Part shown: piece after piece, positions 6,563 to 16,393 of the stretch
Position numbering within the stretch: the first letter of the stretch is position 1
Layout of the letters: every line of letters begins with the position of its first letter
Origin: Ammoniphilus oxalaticus
GTDB lineage: Bacteria > Bacillota > Bacilli > Aneurinibacillales > RAOX-1
Assembly (NCBI RefSeq): GCF_003609605.1
Contig: NZ_MCHY01000009.1
Coordinates: 156,074 to 220,073, forward strand
DNA length: 64,000 nt
Reading direction: 5' to 3'
Made by a program: the position numbers and the translations under genes
Notes under the pieces: generated by a model
Databases searched by the model: none
Told to the model about the DNA's origin: nothing
What the model saw: only the letters and a program-made list of their open reading frames with translations

Positions 6563-7663
6563 CTATCGTGAACTTATTTCAACATATCGCGATATATTCA
6601 GTAGCACGCCGACACTTGCTAATAACAAAGTAAGTGAAGAACCGCCATAACTTAGAAAGGGCAATGTAATACCTGTGATCGGAAGAGATCCTGTCACAAT
6701 TCCTACATTAAATATCACCTGAATCCCAATCATACTAACGATCCCTGCCGCAAGAAAACTTCCAAATGAATCTTTGGCCGTAATCGCAACCCGATAGCCC
6801 CTCCAAAAAAACAGCAAAAATAACAATAAAATAAACATCCCGCCGACAAAGCCTAGTTCCTCAGCCAAAATAGCAAAAATAAAATCATTATACGGCTCTG
6901 GCAAGTAATAAAACTTTTGTCTACTCATCCCTAAACCAAGCCCAGTTACCCTACCCGAACCTATCGCGTAGAGTGATTGCACAAGCTGAAAGCCAGAGTC
7001 AAACGGGTCTTGCCATGGATCAAGGAAGGAGGTGACCCTTTTCAACCGATACGGCGCGGCTAACGTCAGGATGACGATGCCCGCGCTCCCAATTAGCATC
7101 AATCCCGCTAGGTGACGGATGCGGCAGCCAGCAATAAAAATCATAAGTAGAGCAGTCCCTAACAAAACAATGGCCATCCCAAGGTCAGGTTGCAACATGA
7201 TCAAAAACAACGCGATCCCAACTGCAAATAGTGGCGGGAACAAACCTTTGCGCAATGAATCAAATTGGTCCCGACGCTCAGGTAACCATTTTGCCAACAG
7301 GAAGATCAAACTTAATTTTGCAAACTCGGATGGTTGAATGCCAAGACCGTGGATTCCAAGCCACCTCTTGGCTCCTTTAACATCCTCCCCGACCACTAAT
7401 ACGAGCGCAAGTAAGATGCAAGCGATCACAAAACTTGTTTTCGCCCACCTTTTCCAAAATGAATAATGGATATGAATATTAACAAACATAAGGATAACCC
7501 CAAGAATACCAAACAAGAGCTGTCTCTTAACAAAGAAAAAGGAATCTCCTTTTGTTGCCGCAATGGCGCTGCTAGAACTGTAAACCATCACCATTCCTAC
7601 CGCAAGAAGAATTAAGACAGTTAAAATCATTAAAAAATCTGGGGTTCGCTTTAACTTTTGCAC
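6563..7663 (-). CDS. SEDS peptidoglycan polymerase, FtsW/SpoVE type
   Basis: A 366-residue polytopic membrane protein of the SEDS family, which polymerises lipid II into glycan strands. Family marks: MVMVYSSSSA after the first helix, GIQPSEFAKLSLIFLLAKWL, LQPDLGMAIV with the catalytic-loop Asp, GSGRVTGLGLGMSRQKFYYLPEPYNDFIFAILAEELGF, and the closing LPFLSYGGSSL. The PEPYNDFIFAILAEELG loop matches FtsW/SpoVE rather than RodA. Start is GTG at 7663 with AAGGG about 12 bases upstream. It is monocistronic and divergent from a second SEDS gene at 7841. Whether it serves division or spore cortex cannot be told from sequence. Confidence 0.88.
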   Translation of the reverse strand: MQKLKRTPDFLMILTVLILLAVGMVMVYSSSSAIAATKGDSFFFVKRQLLFGILGVILMFVNIHIHYSFWKRWAKTSFVIACILLALVLVVGEDVKGAKRWLGIHGLGIQPSEFAKLSLIFLLAKWLPERRDQFDSLRKGLFPPLFAVGIALFLIMLQPDLGMAIVLLGTALLMIFIAGCRIRHLAGLMLIGSAGIVILTLAAPYRLKRVTSFLDPWQDPFDSGFQLVQSLYAIGSGRVTGLGLGMSRQKFYYLPEPYNDFIFAILAEELGFVGGMFILLLFLLFFWRGYRVAITAKDSFGSFLAAGIVSMIGIQVIFNVGIVTGSLPITGITLPFLSYGGSSLTLLLASVGVLLNISRYVEISSR

Positions 7664-7840
7664 CTGCGCTCACATCCCTTGATCTTGAAGTAAAGTAGAT
7701 TTCATTATCATTATCAACGGTAGAGCGCTGATTTAACCACGTTAATGGAAAACAATCCAATTGATTATTTAACTATTTAATTCGTTATGCGTTATAATGA
7801 CAGTTGAGTTTTTACTTCTATTACAAGATTGGGTGACAAA

Positions 7841-8995
7841 ATGAACGGAATCATGAGTAGTGAATTTATAAAAAAAGTTAAAAAAATAGACTTCGTAATC
7901 CTTGGAGTATTACTGGGTCTTCACCTGATTAGTACGCTTGCAGTTTACAGCGCCACTTCGAGCACCACGCTCGAGGGGCTTTATAAAAATAACCTGATTT
8001 ATTTCGTCGCCTTTTTCTTGCTTATGATTTTCATGTCGCTACTTGATTATCGGCCATTAGTTGAACGATTCTCCCCTATTATGTACGGGTTTGGAATCTT
8101 GTTACTCATCCTTCTACTTTTGACGGGCAAGAAAGTGAACGGTTCAATCAGGTGGATTCATATCGGCTCGTTTGAATTTCAACCTTCAGAACTAGTTAAA
8201 GTTTTTCTTATCTTTTATTTAGCTAAGTGGCTCAGTCGACGCGAAGGGGAGTCATTAAGGTTTATACGTGATGTCATTCCAGCCTGCATAATCAGCTTAT
8301 TTCCCGCAGCCCTTGTCTATAAGCAACCGGATATGGGAACGGCGATTATTCTCGTCGGTATTTGTTTGGGTATGTTATGGATCGCAAATATTCCCGCCAA
8401 ACAGTTTGTCATAGGAATTTCTTTAATCGTTTTTGCAATTGTTCAAACAACTGTTTTATATTTTACAAAATTTGAACTATTATCTACATTACTTAAACCG
8501 CACCAACTAGGACGAATCCAGACCTTTTTAGATCCCGTCAATTCTCCAGACGGAGGTTGGCATGTTGTTAATTCAATGACGGCGATCGGGTCAGGCCAAT
8601 TAGTAGGTAAAGGTTATATTAACGGACACTATGTTCATGAAGGTTTTATCCCTTACGTTTACTCCGACTCTATCTTTGTTGTGATCGGAGAAGAATTTGG
8701 TTTTTTAGGGTCCAGCGTGTTACTCTTGTTGTACATTGTGCTCATCTACAGATTAGTTGAAATCGCCATGAAGTGTACCGATATTAAAGGCGCGTATATT
8801 ATCGTTGGTGTTATTTCGATGATCTTTGCCCAAGTGTTTGAAAACATTGCGATGCACATCGGTATGATGCCGCTGACAGGAATTTCTTTACCTTTTGTAA
8901 GTTACGGAGGTAGCTCTCTGTTGATCAATATGGCGCTCATTGGCGTAGCGCAAAGCGTAAAAATACATCAGAATCGTTTTGGATTTATCGATTAA
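7841..8995 (+). CDS. SEDS peptidoglycan polymerase, RodA-like
   Basis: About 384 residues with ten predicted helices. It shares the SEDS marks with its divergent neighbour (FQPSELVKVFLIFYLAKWL, KQPDMGTAIILVG, SLPFVSYGGSSLL) but the extracellular loop reads GYINGHYVHEGFIPYVYSDSIFVVIGEEFGF, closer to RodA/FtsW homologues with a divergent loop. It should make glycan strands from lipid II. ATG at 7841 is preferred to TTG 7829 although the ribosome-binding site (GGGTG) is weak. A PAP2 phosphatase gene follows after 33 bases, so polymerase and carrier-lipid recycling may be co-expressed. The partner penicillin-binding protein is not in the window. Confidence 0.85.
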   Translation: MNGIMSSEFIKKVKKIDFVILGVLLGLHLISTLAVYSATSSTTLEGLYKNNLIYFVAFFLLMIFMSLLDYRPLVERFSPIMYGFGILLLILLLLTGKKVNGSIRWIHIGSFEFQPSELVKVFLIFYLAKWLSRREGESLRFIRDVIPACIISLFPAALVYKQPDMGTAIILVGICLGMLWIANIPAKQFVIGISLIVFAIVQTTVLYFTKFELLSTLLKPHQLGRIQTFLDPVNSPDGGWHVVNSMTAIGSGQLVGKGYINGHYVHEGFIPYVYSDSIFVVIGEEFGFLGSSVLLLLYIVLIYRLVEIAMKCTDIKGAYIIVGVISMIFAQVFENIAMHIGMMPLTGISLPFVSYGGSSLLINMALIGVAQSVKIHQNRFGFID

Positions 8996-9028
8996 GGTAT
9001 CCGCGTCGTTTCTATCGGAGGATTTTTT

Positions 9029-9634
9029 ATGAACTACGAACTTTTTTATTTAATTAATCAATTAGCGAATCAAAATTCAATTTTGGACACTTTTATGATC
9101 TATGTAACAAACGGGGCTATTTTTATTTATGGGATAACCTTAGTGTTGTTGTGGTTTATTAACAAGCACTATCGAAAGGTTGTTATTTACGCGGGCTTCA
9201 TAAGTTTTCTAACTTTGCTTATTAACTTTATTATTCGAAAAGTATATGTCCATCCTAGGCCTTTCGTAAATCACGAGGTTCAATTGTTAATTGATCACGC
9301 TGCTAACAACTCGTTTCCAAGCAATCATACTTCTGGGGCATTCGCCTTGTCGATCGCTGTCTTCCTATTCCATCGGAAGCTAGGCTCCTTTTTATTATTG
9401 CTAGCTGTATTTACAGGATTTTCAAGAATCTTTGTCGGTCATCACTATCCATTCGACATCCTTGCAAGTATTCTGATTGCCTCTACAGTTGGGGCACTTG
9501 TCTATATGAGCAGAACATTTTTAGATCGCTTTGTTCAGGCTTTGTTAAACCTTTATGATCGGTTACCGATTTTAGGCGATATCCCTACAATCCAATCAAC
9601 CTCATCCACAAAAAAACAGGTAGATAGTCCGTAG
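9029..9634 (+). CDS. bcrC: PAP2 phosphatase, undecaprenyl-diphosphatase (BcrC) type
   Basis: A 201-residue membrane protein with the three PAP2 motifs: KVYVHPRPF (about 71-79), FPSNHTSGA (96-104, catalytic His at NHT) and SRIFVGHHYPFDI (133-145, second catalytic His). The BcrC subgroup removes a phosphate from undecaprenyl diphosphate on the outer membrane face, recycling the carrier for cell-wall precursors and giving some bacitracin tolerance. The gene lies directly behind a SEDS polymerase, which fits that role. The start is ATG with GGAGG at 9 bases. The C-terminal tail of about 35 residues is polar. Substrate is inferred. Confidence 0.82.
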   Translation: MNYELFYLINQLANQNSILDTFMIYVTNGAIFIYGITLVLLWFINKHYRKVVIYAGFISFLTLLINFIIRKVYVHPRPFVNHEVQLLIDHAANNSFPSNHTSGAFALSIAVFLFHRKLGSFLLLLAVFTGFSRIFVGHHYPFDILASILIASTVGALVYMSRTFLDRFVQALLNLYDRLPILGDIPTIQSTSSTKKQVDSP

Positions 9635-9655
9635 ACCTTCTACCTGTTTTTTATT
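9613..9655. terminator. Bidirectional terminator between bcrC and the betaine operon
   Basis: Stem AAAACAGGTAGA / TCTACCTGTTTT with TTTTTT on the plus strand and TTTTTTG on the minus strand. It overlaps the last codons of the PAP2 gene and lies just past the stop of the minus-strand binding protein. Confidence 0.85.
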
Positions 9656-10550
9656 AGGACTTAATCATTTCTTTCACCTTGTCCTCATTTTCTTCAATCC
9701 ACTTTTTTGCCACTTCTTCCGCTGTCATTCCTTGATCCAGTTCCACGATCATCTTCTCAATATCTTCTACTGGAATCTCCCACTTACTTAAGAAGTCAAA
9801 TACATCAGGCGCTTTTTCCGCTAAACCATTGTGGGTGATGACGTGAACCTGAGAAGCCTTAAAGAATTCCTTTGGATCTTCAATCACTTTCAGGTCAAAG
9901 TCAACAAACATTGGGTGCGGACGCCAGCCCAAGAAAATAACAGGCTTCTCCGCTTGAATTAACTTTTTCGCTTGCGCTAACATTCCTGACTCGGATGAAC
10001 CGACATATTCGAGGTCCAAGCCATAGGCTTCGATTATTTCACGGGAAGTATCGCTCATCGGCGCGCCTTCTTCGATCCCATATACGGTTCCCCCGAATAG
10101 GTCTTCTTTGCCTATTAAGTCTTCAACGGAATTAACATCCTCCACATAAGTCGGAACCACCCAACCTAACTCTCCATCAGGATAGCTGACAGCCGTATCT
10201 ACAATTTTATCAGCGTACTTCTCCATGAAGTTCTTATGCATATCTGGAAGCCAGGCATCCATAAATACATCTGCGTCTCCTGTAGAAAGCCCTGTGAACA
10301 CAACGCCCACATCTGCCGCTTTAATCCCCACTTCATAACCCATATCTTCTATGATTTGCTTTGCTATATAAGTCGGAGGGATTGTGCTTGTCCACGGCGT
10401 TTCGCCAATTGTTATGGTCACGTTCTTGTTTGACTCCCCTTCGGAGGGAGCAGTTCCTTCATCAACATCTGCTCCGCCTCCTCCACAGCCTGCCAAAACA
10501 AGCCCTGCAACAGCGAACGCGCCAAATCCTCTCATAATCAATCTTTTCAA
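9654..10550 (-). CDS. opuAC: Glycine betaine-type ABC transporter binding lipoprotein (second copy)
   Basis: About 298 residues. Signal peptide ends in the lipobox LVLAGC, so it is a lipid-anchored extracellular binding protein. The OpuAC/ProX-like fold is shown by ITIGETPWTST, the DVFMDAWLPD segment, the YPDGELGWVVPTYV strand and FLGWRPHPMF; these Trp residues should form the aromatic cage for a quaternary ammonium. TTG at 10550 is chosen because its start aligns with the paralogue at 10585 and GGGAG lies 11 bases upstream; GTG 10562 touches that site. It is very similar to the next gene, a tandem duplication, and lies last in the operon. Confidence 0.85.
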   Translation of the reverse strand: MKRLIMRGFGAFAVAGLVLAGCGGGGADVDEGTAPSEGESNKNVTITIGETPWTSTIPPTYIAKQIIEDMGYEVGIKAADVGVVFTGLSTGDADVFMDAWLPDMHKNFMEKYADKIVDTAVSYPDGELGWVVPTYVEDVNSVEDLIGKEDLFGGTVYGIEEGAPMSDTSREIIEAYGLDLEYVGSSESGMLAQAKKLIQAEKPVIFLGWRPHPMFVDFDLKVIEDPKEFFKASQVHVITHNGLAEKAPDVFDFLSKWEIPVEDIEKMIVELDQGMTAEEVAKKWIEENEDKVKEMIKS

Positions 10551-10584
10551 AATAAAAGACACTCCCTTACGGTATATTGCTGTT

Positions 10585-11439
10585 TTATTGTCCGATCATT
10601 TCTTTCACTTTATCTTCATTTTCCTCAATCCATTTTTTCGCCACTTCTTCTTTAGTTGCTCCTTCATCCATTTCAGAAATCATTCGCTCAATGTCATCCA
10701 CTGGAATACTCCATTTGCTCAAGAACGCATACGCTTCAGGCGCTTTTTCCGCAAACCCTTTATGTGTGACGACGTTTACGTCTGAAGTCTTAAAAAATCC
10801 CTTTGGATCATCCAAAATCTTTAGATCGAGATCAATAAACATCGTGTGTGGACGCCAACCCACAAACAGAATTGGCTCCTCTGTTCGAATGGATTTCTTA
10901 GCTTGAGCTAACATCGCAGATTCAGACGAGACCGCGTAATCTAAATCTAAATCGTATCCTTCAATCACTTCGCGAGACGTTTCAGTAATACCCGCGCCTT
11001 CGTCAATCCCAATAATTTGATTTCCAAAGAGGTCCTCTTTGCCGATTAGATCTTCAACTGAATTGATATCTTCCAAATACGTTGGAACGACCAAACCAAG
11101 TTCCCCATCTGGATAACTTAAAGATGTGATATCAATTTTGTCTCCATACTTGTCCATATACTCTTTATGGGTATCCGGTAGCCAAGCATCCATAAAAACG
11201 TCAATATCTCCGTTAGATAACCCTGTGTAAACAACCCCTGCCTCAGCTGCTTGTACCTTTACTTCATAACCCATATCCTCTAAAATTTGTTTAGCGATAT
11301 ATGTCGGCGGCACCGTGCTCGTCCATGGTGTTTCGCCGATTGTAATCGTTGCGTCATCCGTTCCTGCCCCTCCGCAACCCGCTAAAACTAACCCCGCTAT
11401 GGCCAAAACGCCGATTCCTTTTTTGAAAAGTTTTTTCAT
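10585..11439 (-). CDS. opuAC: Glycine betaine-type ABC transporter binding lipoprotein (first copy)
   Basis: A 284-residue lipoprotein (lipobox LVLAGC, Cys21) with the same segments as its paralogue: ITIGETPWTST, DVFMDAWLPD, YPDGELGLVVPTYL and FVGWRPHTMF. It delivers an osmoprotectant such as glycine betaine or proline betaine to the permease encoded just upstream. It lacks the acidic linker after the lipid-anchor Cys found in the second copy. Differences in the cage region (GWRPHPMF against GWRPHTMF) could give the two copies different ligand preference. Start ATG with AGGAG at about 11 bases. Confidence 0.87.
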   Translation of the reverse strand: MKKLFKKGIGVLAIAGLVLAGCGGAGTDDATITIGETPWTSTVPPTYIAKQILEDMGYEVKVQAAEAGVVYTGLSNGDIDVFMDAWLPDTHKEYMDKYGDKIDITSLSYPDGELGLVVPTYLEDINSVEDLIGKEDLFGNQIIGIDEGAGITETSREVIEGYDLDLDYAVSSESAMLAQAKKSIRTEEPILFVGWRPHTMFIDLDLKILDDPKGFFKTSDVNVVTHKGFAEKAPEAYAFLSKWSIPVDDIERMISEMDEGATKEEVAKKWIEENEDKVKEMIGQ

Positions 11440-11499
11440 CTGTCAAAAACAACTCCTTATTTAGATATCTATAAGTAACAGCATGAATGCTATTATTTA

Positions 11500-12330
11500 T
11501 TAACTAACCTTCTTGCCAATCCCCTCGGTGACACGGTCTAAGATGATGGCTAGCACAACAATCCCAAGCCCGCCGACCAGACCAACACCTACATTCACAC
11601 GGGTAATACCTGACATGACAATCGACCCTAAACCAGGGGCTCCAATCATCGAAGCGATAACCGCCATTGATAAAGCAAGCATAATCGTTTGGTTAATACC
11701 CGCTAATATCGTTGGTAAAGCCATCGGCAACTGCACTTTTATCAACATCTGTCCCGATGTTGAACCGAACGCGCGCGCAGCTTCAACAACATCTTCCGGA
11801 ACCTGCCTAATACCAAGGTTTGTTAAACGAACGGCTGGTGGTGTCGCAAAAACAAATGTAGCGATGACAGCGGGAACTCCGCCAATCCCAAATAGAAGAA
11901 TAGTTGGAATGAGATATACGAAGCTAGGCAAAGTCTGCATAAAGTCGAGTATCGGTCGAACGATTCGATCAACACGATTATTCTTTGCGCACCATATGCC
12001 TACAGGGACACCCACAATAATGGAGAAGAGTGTGGCTGTTAGGACAATAGCTAAAGTTTGCATTGCTGCATCCCATACCCCGACAGACCCAATAAAGAAC
12101 ATTCCTATAATACTAAAGAGCGCCATTCCTTTTCCAGCTGTCCGCCAAGCGATTAATACAATCATCAACGCAATTAGTTCTGGCGGAAGCCACAATAGAA
12201 ACGATTCGAAGTTGTCTAAAAATAGAGAGATAGAGTCTCCAATTTTGTCGAAGAACGGATAGAAGCGTGGAATAAACCATTCTTCGAATGAATTGGTCCA
12301 TTGCTCAAGCGGAATCTGAAAATAATTCAC
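11500..12330 (-). CDS. opuAB: Betaine-type ABC transporter permease
   Basis: A 276-residue inner-membrane permease of the ProW/OpuAB type. Several membrane helices are followed by the cytoplasmic coupling loop [48 protein letters not shown], the EAA signature that docks on the ATPase. The start overlaps the end of the ATPase gene by 4 bases (translational coupling). The N-terminal part (FPLEQW-like soluble start and a helix before the permease domain) is usual for this group. It forms the pore for the two binding proteins downstream. Confidence 0.9.
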   Translation of the reverse strand: MNYFQIPLEQWTNSFEEWFIPRFYPFFDKIGDSISLFLDNFESFLLWLPPELIALMIVLIAWRTAGKGMALFSIIGMFFIGSVGVWDAAMQTLAIVLTATLFSIIVGVPVGIWCAKNNRVDRIVRPILDFMQTLPSFVYLIPTILLFGIGGVPAVIATFVFATPPAVRLTNLGIRQVPEDVVEAARAFGSTSGQMLIKVQLPMALPTILAGINQTIMLALSMAVIASMIGAPGLGSIVMSGITRVNVGVGLVGGLGIVVLAIILDRVTEGIGKKVS

Positions 12331-13547
12331 GCTCCAATCACCTCCACGTTATTCTTTTTTCCAGTTGCTTCTTCCTTTCCTAAAGCGAGTCCGCTTAAAA
12401 TCGATACACGCGAAACAATTCCTTGGAATTTTTCACTGGAAACAACGGCGATTGGATATTTTGTTTCGGCTGAAGCGTAGATCAATTCATGCAGCGGTGT
12501 ATCTGGCGATGTTACATGGTAGTCCTGAGTCAACATTTCCTCGACCCAATAATCACCCTTAATTGCCTCTAGCGCCGCGTCAATCGTCAATAAGCCTTTT
12601 AATTTTTTATCTTTATCTACAACGAAGATACTTGAAATCCCGTTTTCCTCCATCATCCGAATCGCCACACGCGGACCATCCCGCCAAGCGGTAACAACAT
12701 CAGGTTGTTTTAAGACGTGTGACGCAAGCAAAACTTTTGATCGATCGACATCCTGCACGAATGTAGAAACGTAATCATTCGCAGGGTCTGTCAAGATTTC
12801 TTCTGGCGTTCCGATTTGTACAATGACGCCGTCCTTCATGATCGCAATTCGATCCCCGATTTTCAACGCTTCGTCCAAATCATGTGTAATGAATAAAATT
12901 GTTTTCTTTAATTTACTCTGCAATTGAACCAGCTCATCTTGCATTTCCTTTCGAATCAAAGGATCCAAAGCGCTGAATGCCTCATCCATTAGCAAGATAT
13001 CAGAGCCTGTCGCTAAAGCCCGAGCCAATCCAACACGCTGTTGCATTCCACCGCTTAATTCGGATGGTTTTGAATTTTCATATCCCTTTAAACCTACGAC
13101 TTCAATTGACTCTCGCGCGCGTTGCTCTCTTTCAGTCTTTGGCGTATCTTGAATTTCTAAACCGTACTCTACATTTTTCAAAATTGTGCGATTAGGGAAT
13201 AAAGCAAAGTTTTGGAATACCATCCCTAACTTTTTTCTTCTTGTTAACATTAATTGTTTTCTATTCATTTTCGTAATATCATCGCCGTCGATTAAAATTT
13301 CACCCGCAGTCGGTTCGATTAGACGGTTAATCAGGCGAATCAACGTCGACTTTCCGCTTCCGGACAAGCCCATGATGACAAAAAACTCACCGTCTTTCAC
13401 TTCGAATGAAGCGTTATTAACACCTACTGTCATCCCCGTGTCCGAAAATATCTCTTCTTTTCCTTCACCTTTTTTTAATCGCTCTAACCCATCTTGTGGT
13501 CTTCGTCCAAAAATCTTGATGAGATCCTTAACCACTATATTTCCCAC
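12327..13547 (-). CDS. opuAA: Betaine-type ABC transporter ATPase with CBS domains
   Basis: A 406-residue ATPase. Walker [10 protein letters not shown] (about 59-67), Q-loop [12 protein letters not shown], signature [15 protein letters not shown], Walker [15 protein letters not shown] and the H-loop FITHDLDEA are all intact. Residues about 275-395 hold a CBS pair, which in OpuA-type systems senses ionic strength and gates transport. Start is GTG with GGAGG 8 bases upstream. It is the first gene of the transport operon and begins only 14 bases after the stop of a tyrosine recombinase on the same strand, so its promoter must lie in or before that gene. Confidence 0.93.
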   Translation of the reverse strand: MGNIVVKDLIKIFGRRPQDGLERLKKGEGKEEIFSDTGMTVGVNNASFEVKDGEFFVIMGLSGSGKSTLIRLINRLIEPTAGEILIDGDDITKMNRKQLMLTRRKKLGMVFQNFALFPNRTILKNVEYGLEIQDTPKTEREQRARESIEVVGLKGYENSKPSELSGGMQQRVGLARALATGSDILLMDEAFSALDPLIRKEMQDELVQLQSKLKKTILFITHDLDEALKIGDRIAIMKDGVIVQIGTPEEILTDPANDYVSTFVQDVDRSKVLLASHVLKQPDVVTAWRDGPRVAIRMMEENGISSIFVVDKDKKLKGLLTIDAALEAIKGDYWVEEMLTQDYHVTSPDTPLHELIYASAETKYPIAVVSSEKFQGIVSRVSILSGLALGKEEATGKKNNVEVIGA

Positions 13548-13561
13548 GTGTTACACCTCCG

Positions 13562-14410
13562 CTAATGATCAAAATACTGAATTGTACTTTGAATCGTTTT
13601 ATGTCCTGCCCACTCTTTAATTTGTTCAATAGGCGCATTCTGTTCTACTAATCTTCTACAAAAAGTATGTCTCAACATTTGACATGTAATTGGAAATTCT
13701 GTTTTTGCGCTGAATCCCTCGACAACAAATTGAATCGAACGTGGTTGCATATGCCCTGATCTTTCTGTCACAAATAAAAAGGGACTGTTTTGATGAAACA
13801 ATTTAGAGGATTGTGAACGATGTTTCATCCATTCGAGGAGTTTCAATTGAAGATTTGATTGAATGGGGACTCTGCGCCTTTCTTCTCCATCCTCATAGAT
13901 GACAAGATCGCCATAATCCATTGAATTAAACTCTAATAAAGATACTTCTTCAATTCGTAAACCCGCGTACATCATAATGTGAATCAACGCTTCATTGCGA
14001 GACTTCCTAAAAGGATTTCTCTCAACAGAAGCTACTTCTAACAGATGCCGCTCTTCTTCTTGACTTAACCAGCGAGGGCGATCCCTTCTATCTTCGTCTA
14101 AACGCAACCGTTTCGCCATCTGCTCCGTTAAAATTTCGTTTTCTATTGCCCATCTATGGAAGGATGTAATAATGGAAACCCATTTATTAATCGTTGCTGT
14201 CTTCATTCCTCTTCCGACCATTTCATCACGAAATGAAATGACATCCGCTTGACTCAGATGGGATAAATGTTTGTTCCTTACTTCCAACCAGTCTAAAAAA
14301 TGCTTGACCTCCGCTAAATACATCTTAACTGTGCTCGGCTCTCTCTTATGACTTAAATACATTTTATAGTCCGCAAGCCATGCTTCATGTTCAGGCCAAA
14401 GAGGTTGCAA
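13562..14410 (-). CDS. Tyrosine recombinase (XerC/D-like integrase)
   Basis: A 282-residue recombinase. Residues 1-90 are a SAM-like core-binding domain (TVKMYLAEVKHFLDWLE, ATINKWVSIITSFHRW). The catalytic part shows Arg in MMYAGLRIEEVSLLEF, Arg in CQMLRHTFCRRLVE, the GH pair in EWAGHKTIQST and the nucleophile Tyr in QYFDH at the very end. The first His of the usual HxLR box is replaced by Gln. It is probably a chromosomal single-copy recombinase or a relic of an integrated element; no attachment repeats or mobile cargo are visible nearby. The start is TTG 14410 after GGTAGGTG. Confidence 0.85.
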   Translation of the reverse strand: MQPLWPEHEAWLADYKMYLSHKREPSTVKMYLAEVKHFLDWLEVRNKHLSHLSQADVISFRDEMVGRGMKTATINKWVSIITSFHRWAIENEILTEQMAKRLRLDEDRRDRPRWLSQEEERHLLEVASVERNPFRKSRNEALIHIMMYAGLRIEEVSLLEFNSMDYGDLVIYEDGEERRRVPIQSNLQLKLLEWMKHRSQSSKLFHQNSPFLFVTERSGHMQPRSIQFVVEGFSAKTEFPITCQMLRHTFCRRLVEQNAPIEQIKEWAGHKTIQSTIQYFDH

Positions 14411-14677
14411 ATATCATTCACCTACCTTCGGATCACCCGCAAAAGCTAACGAAATTCTATGATGAATTAAGTTCTACGATGAGTATAACAATGAGTGAGC
14501 GATCGACACAATTTGTATATATCCTGCTCAGTTCTTATAATTCTATCTATATATAGATTTTCAGCAAACTAAATGGTATATCCTTAGAATTCGACTGTAT
14601 CTGCTCTTATTTCCTACCCTTTACTCCAATTCCATAATGGTGAAGCATAATTTGGACACAGATGAGTTTATAAAAAT
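14411..14677. other. Non-coding stretch between glyS terminator and recombinase
   Basis: AT-rich, no convincing gene on either strand. On the minus strand TTGTGT (14506-14511) and TATACT (14482-14487) with an 18-base spacer make a possible sigma-A promoter for the recombinase and perhaps for the betaine operon behind it. Confidence 0.4.
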
Positions 14678-14733
14678 AAAAAGAGGTGCTCAATAGGTTT
14701 TTTAACATATAACCTATTGAAAACACCTCTTTT
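14678..14733 (-). terminator. Terminator of glyS
   Basis: A long two-part hairpin: AAAAGAGGTG pairs with CACCTCTTTT on the outside and CAATAGGTT with AACCTATTG on the inside, followed on the minus strand by T residues. Confidence 0.8.
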
Positions 14734-14738
14734 ATAAC

Positions 14739-16121
14739 TTAAAAATCAATCTTTTGTTCAATAAATGCTTTCAATTCATTGATCGGCATTCTTACCTGTT
14801 CCATCGTATCTCGATCACGAACAGTAACTTGTCCATCTTCTTGAGAATCAAAATCATACGTTATACAAAATGGGGTGCCGATCTCATCATGACGTCGATA
14901 ACGCCTGCCGATTGAACCTGACTCATCAAAATCAACGTTAAAATGACGAGACAATTCTGTAAATACTTCAAGCGCCTTGTCAGATAGTTTTCTTGATAAC
15001 GGGAAAATAGCGGCTTTAAAAGGAGCAATTGCCGGGTGCAAATGCATCACCGTACGACTATCTCCGCCTTCTAATTGTTGTTCTTCAAACGCATCGACTA
15101 AGAAAGCTAATGTTACCCGATCCGCTCCAAGGGACGGTTCGATACAATATGGAACATAGCGCTCATTTGTTTCTTGTTCAATATAATTGAAGTCCTCGCC
15201 TGAATGTTCCATATGTTGCTTTAGGTCATAATCCGTTCGATCCGCAATTCCCCATAATTCTCCCCAACCAAACGGAAATTTGTATTCAATATCGGTTGTC
15301 TGATTACTGTAGTGAGATAGCTCGTCTTCTTCGTGATCTCGTAAACGAACGCCATCTTGACTTAACCCTAAAGATAACAGCCAGTCATAACAGAAATTTC
15401 TCCAGTATTCGAACCACTTTTCATTTTCGCCAGGTTTACAGAAAAATTCAAGTTCCATCTGCTCAAATTCGCGTGTGCGGAACGTAAAGTTACCTGGTGT
15501 AATTTCATTACGAAAACTTTTTCCGATTTGTCCAATCCCGAAGGGCAATCTTTTTCGCATCGTGCGTTGCACGTTTTTAAAGTTTACAAAAATCCCTTGG
15601 GCCGTTTCCGGGCGCAGAAAGATTTCATTGGCGCTGCTCTCAGTCACCCCTTGAAATGTTTTAAACATGAGGTTGAATTGCCGAATATCGGTATAATCTC
15701 GCGATCCACAATCTGGACAAGCAATCTCGTGTTCCTCAATTAAATTCATCATTTCTTCAAAAGAGAGCCCATCAACGACCATTTCGATATCCTTTTTAAA
15801 TAAGGAGTCCTCAATAATTTTGTCCGCCCGATGACGCGCTTTACATTGCTTACAATCAATCATTGGGTCATTGAAACTGCCAACATGACCTGAAGCGACC
15901 CATGTTTTTGGGTTCATCAGAATTGCCGCGTCTAGACCGACATTGTACGGGGATTCCTGGATGAACTTCCTCCACCAAGCGCGCTTAATGTTATTTTTCA
16001 ATTCTACTCCAAGTGGACCATAGTCCCACGTATTCGCTAAACCCCCATAAATCTCAGACCCCTGGAAAATATAACCTCGGTGTCTAGCTAGAGAAACAAC
16101 CTTTTCCATCGTTACACTCAT
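14739..16121 (-). CDS. glyS: Glycyl-tRNA synthetase, homodimeric type
   Basis: A 460-residue class II synthetase of the single-chain (alpha2) type, which charges tRNA-Gly with glycine in the cytoplasm. Marks: the N-terminal [26 protein letters not shown], zinc-type CKQC and CPDCGS pairs, motif 2 [32 protein letters not shown] and motif 3 near [10 protein letters not shown], then an anticodon-binding domain at the C-terminus. B. subtilis uses the unrelated two-subunit GlyQS enzyme, so this is a lineage difference. Start is ATG with GGAGAG at 8 bases. It is preceded by a T-box leader with a Gly specifier and ends in a strong terminator. Confidence 0.96.
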   Translation of the reverse strand: MSVTMEKVVSLARHRGYIFQGSEIYGGLANTWDYGPLGVELKNNIKRAWWRKFIQESPYNVGLDAAILMNPKTWVASGHVGSFNDPMIDCKQCKARHRADKIIEDSLFKKDIEMVVDGLSFEEMMNLIEEHEIACPDCGSRDYTDIRQFNLMFKTFQGVTESSANEIFLRPETAQGIFVNFKNVQRTMRKRLPFGIGQIGKSFRNEITPGNFTFRTREFEQMELEFFCKPGENEKWFEYWRNFCYDWLLSLGLSQDGVRLRDHEEDELSHYSNQTTDIEYKFPFGWGELWGIADRTDYDLKQHMEHSGEDFNYIEQETNERYVPYCIEPSLGADRVTLAFLVDAFEEQQLEGGDSRTVMHLHPAIAPFKAAIFPLSRKLSDKALEVFTELSRHFNVDFDESGSIGRRYRRHDEIGTPFCITYDFDSQEDGQVTVRDRDTMEQVRMPINELKAFIEQKIDF

Positions 16122-16160
16122 ATTCCATCTCTCCTTTTGTGATAAAGTGATTCAAATTAG

Positions 16161-16387
16161 AAAAAGCCCCCATCCCTGAGGCATTTTCCATGCCTAGGGA
16201 CGGGAGCTATTGCACCCGCGGTTCCACCCTAGTTGACGCAATCAATCATTGCGTCCCCTTTATAAGAAATAACTCTGGATTGCCGTTTCCCTGTTTTCTT
16301 GTTTGGGCTTGCACTCACCCCAAATCGCTGAATTACCGAATTTATCAGGTACTATTGATCCTTCATCGTTAATATAAAATACTATTT
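16161..16387 (-). promoter_or_regulatory. Glycine T-box riboswitch upstream of glyS
   Basis: The T-box core AGGGTGGAACCGCGGG (minus strand) lies near 16210-16230 and is followed by a terminator hairpin with stem CCTAGGC / GCC-TGAGG type pairing and a CTTTTTC tail (16161-16204). The upstream stem I region carries a GGC triplet at 16282-16284 that can serve as the glycine specifier. Uncharged tRNA-Gly should favour the antiterminator and raise glyS expression. Confidence 0.9.
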
Positions 16388-16393
16388 GGTCAT

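Noticed and set aside
14411-14677. Attachment site for the tyrosine recombinase
   Set aside because: No repeated core or tRNA end was seen on either side of the recombinase; nothing supports integration here.
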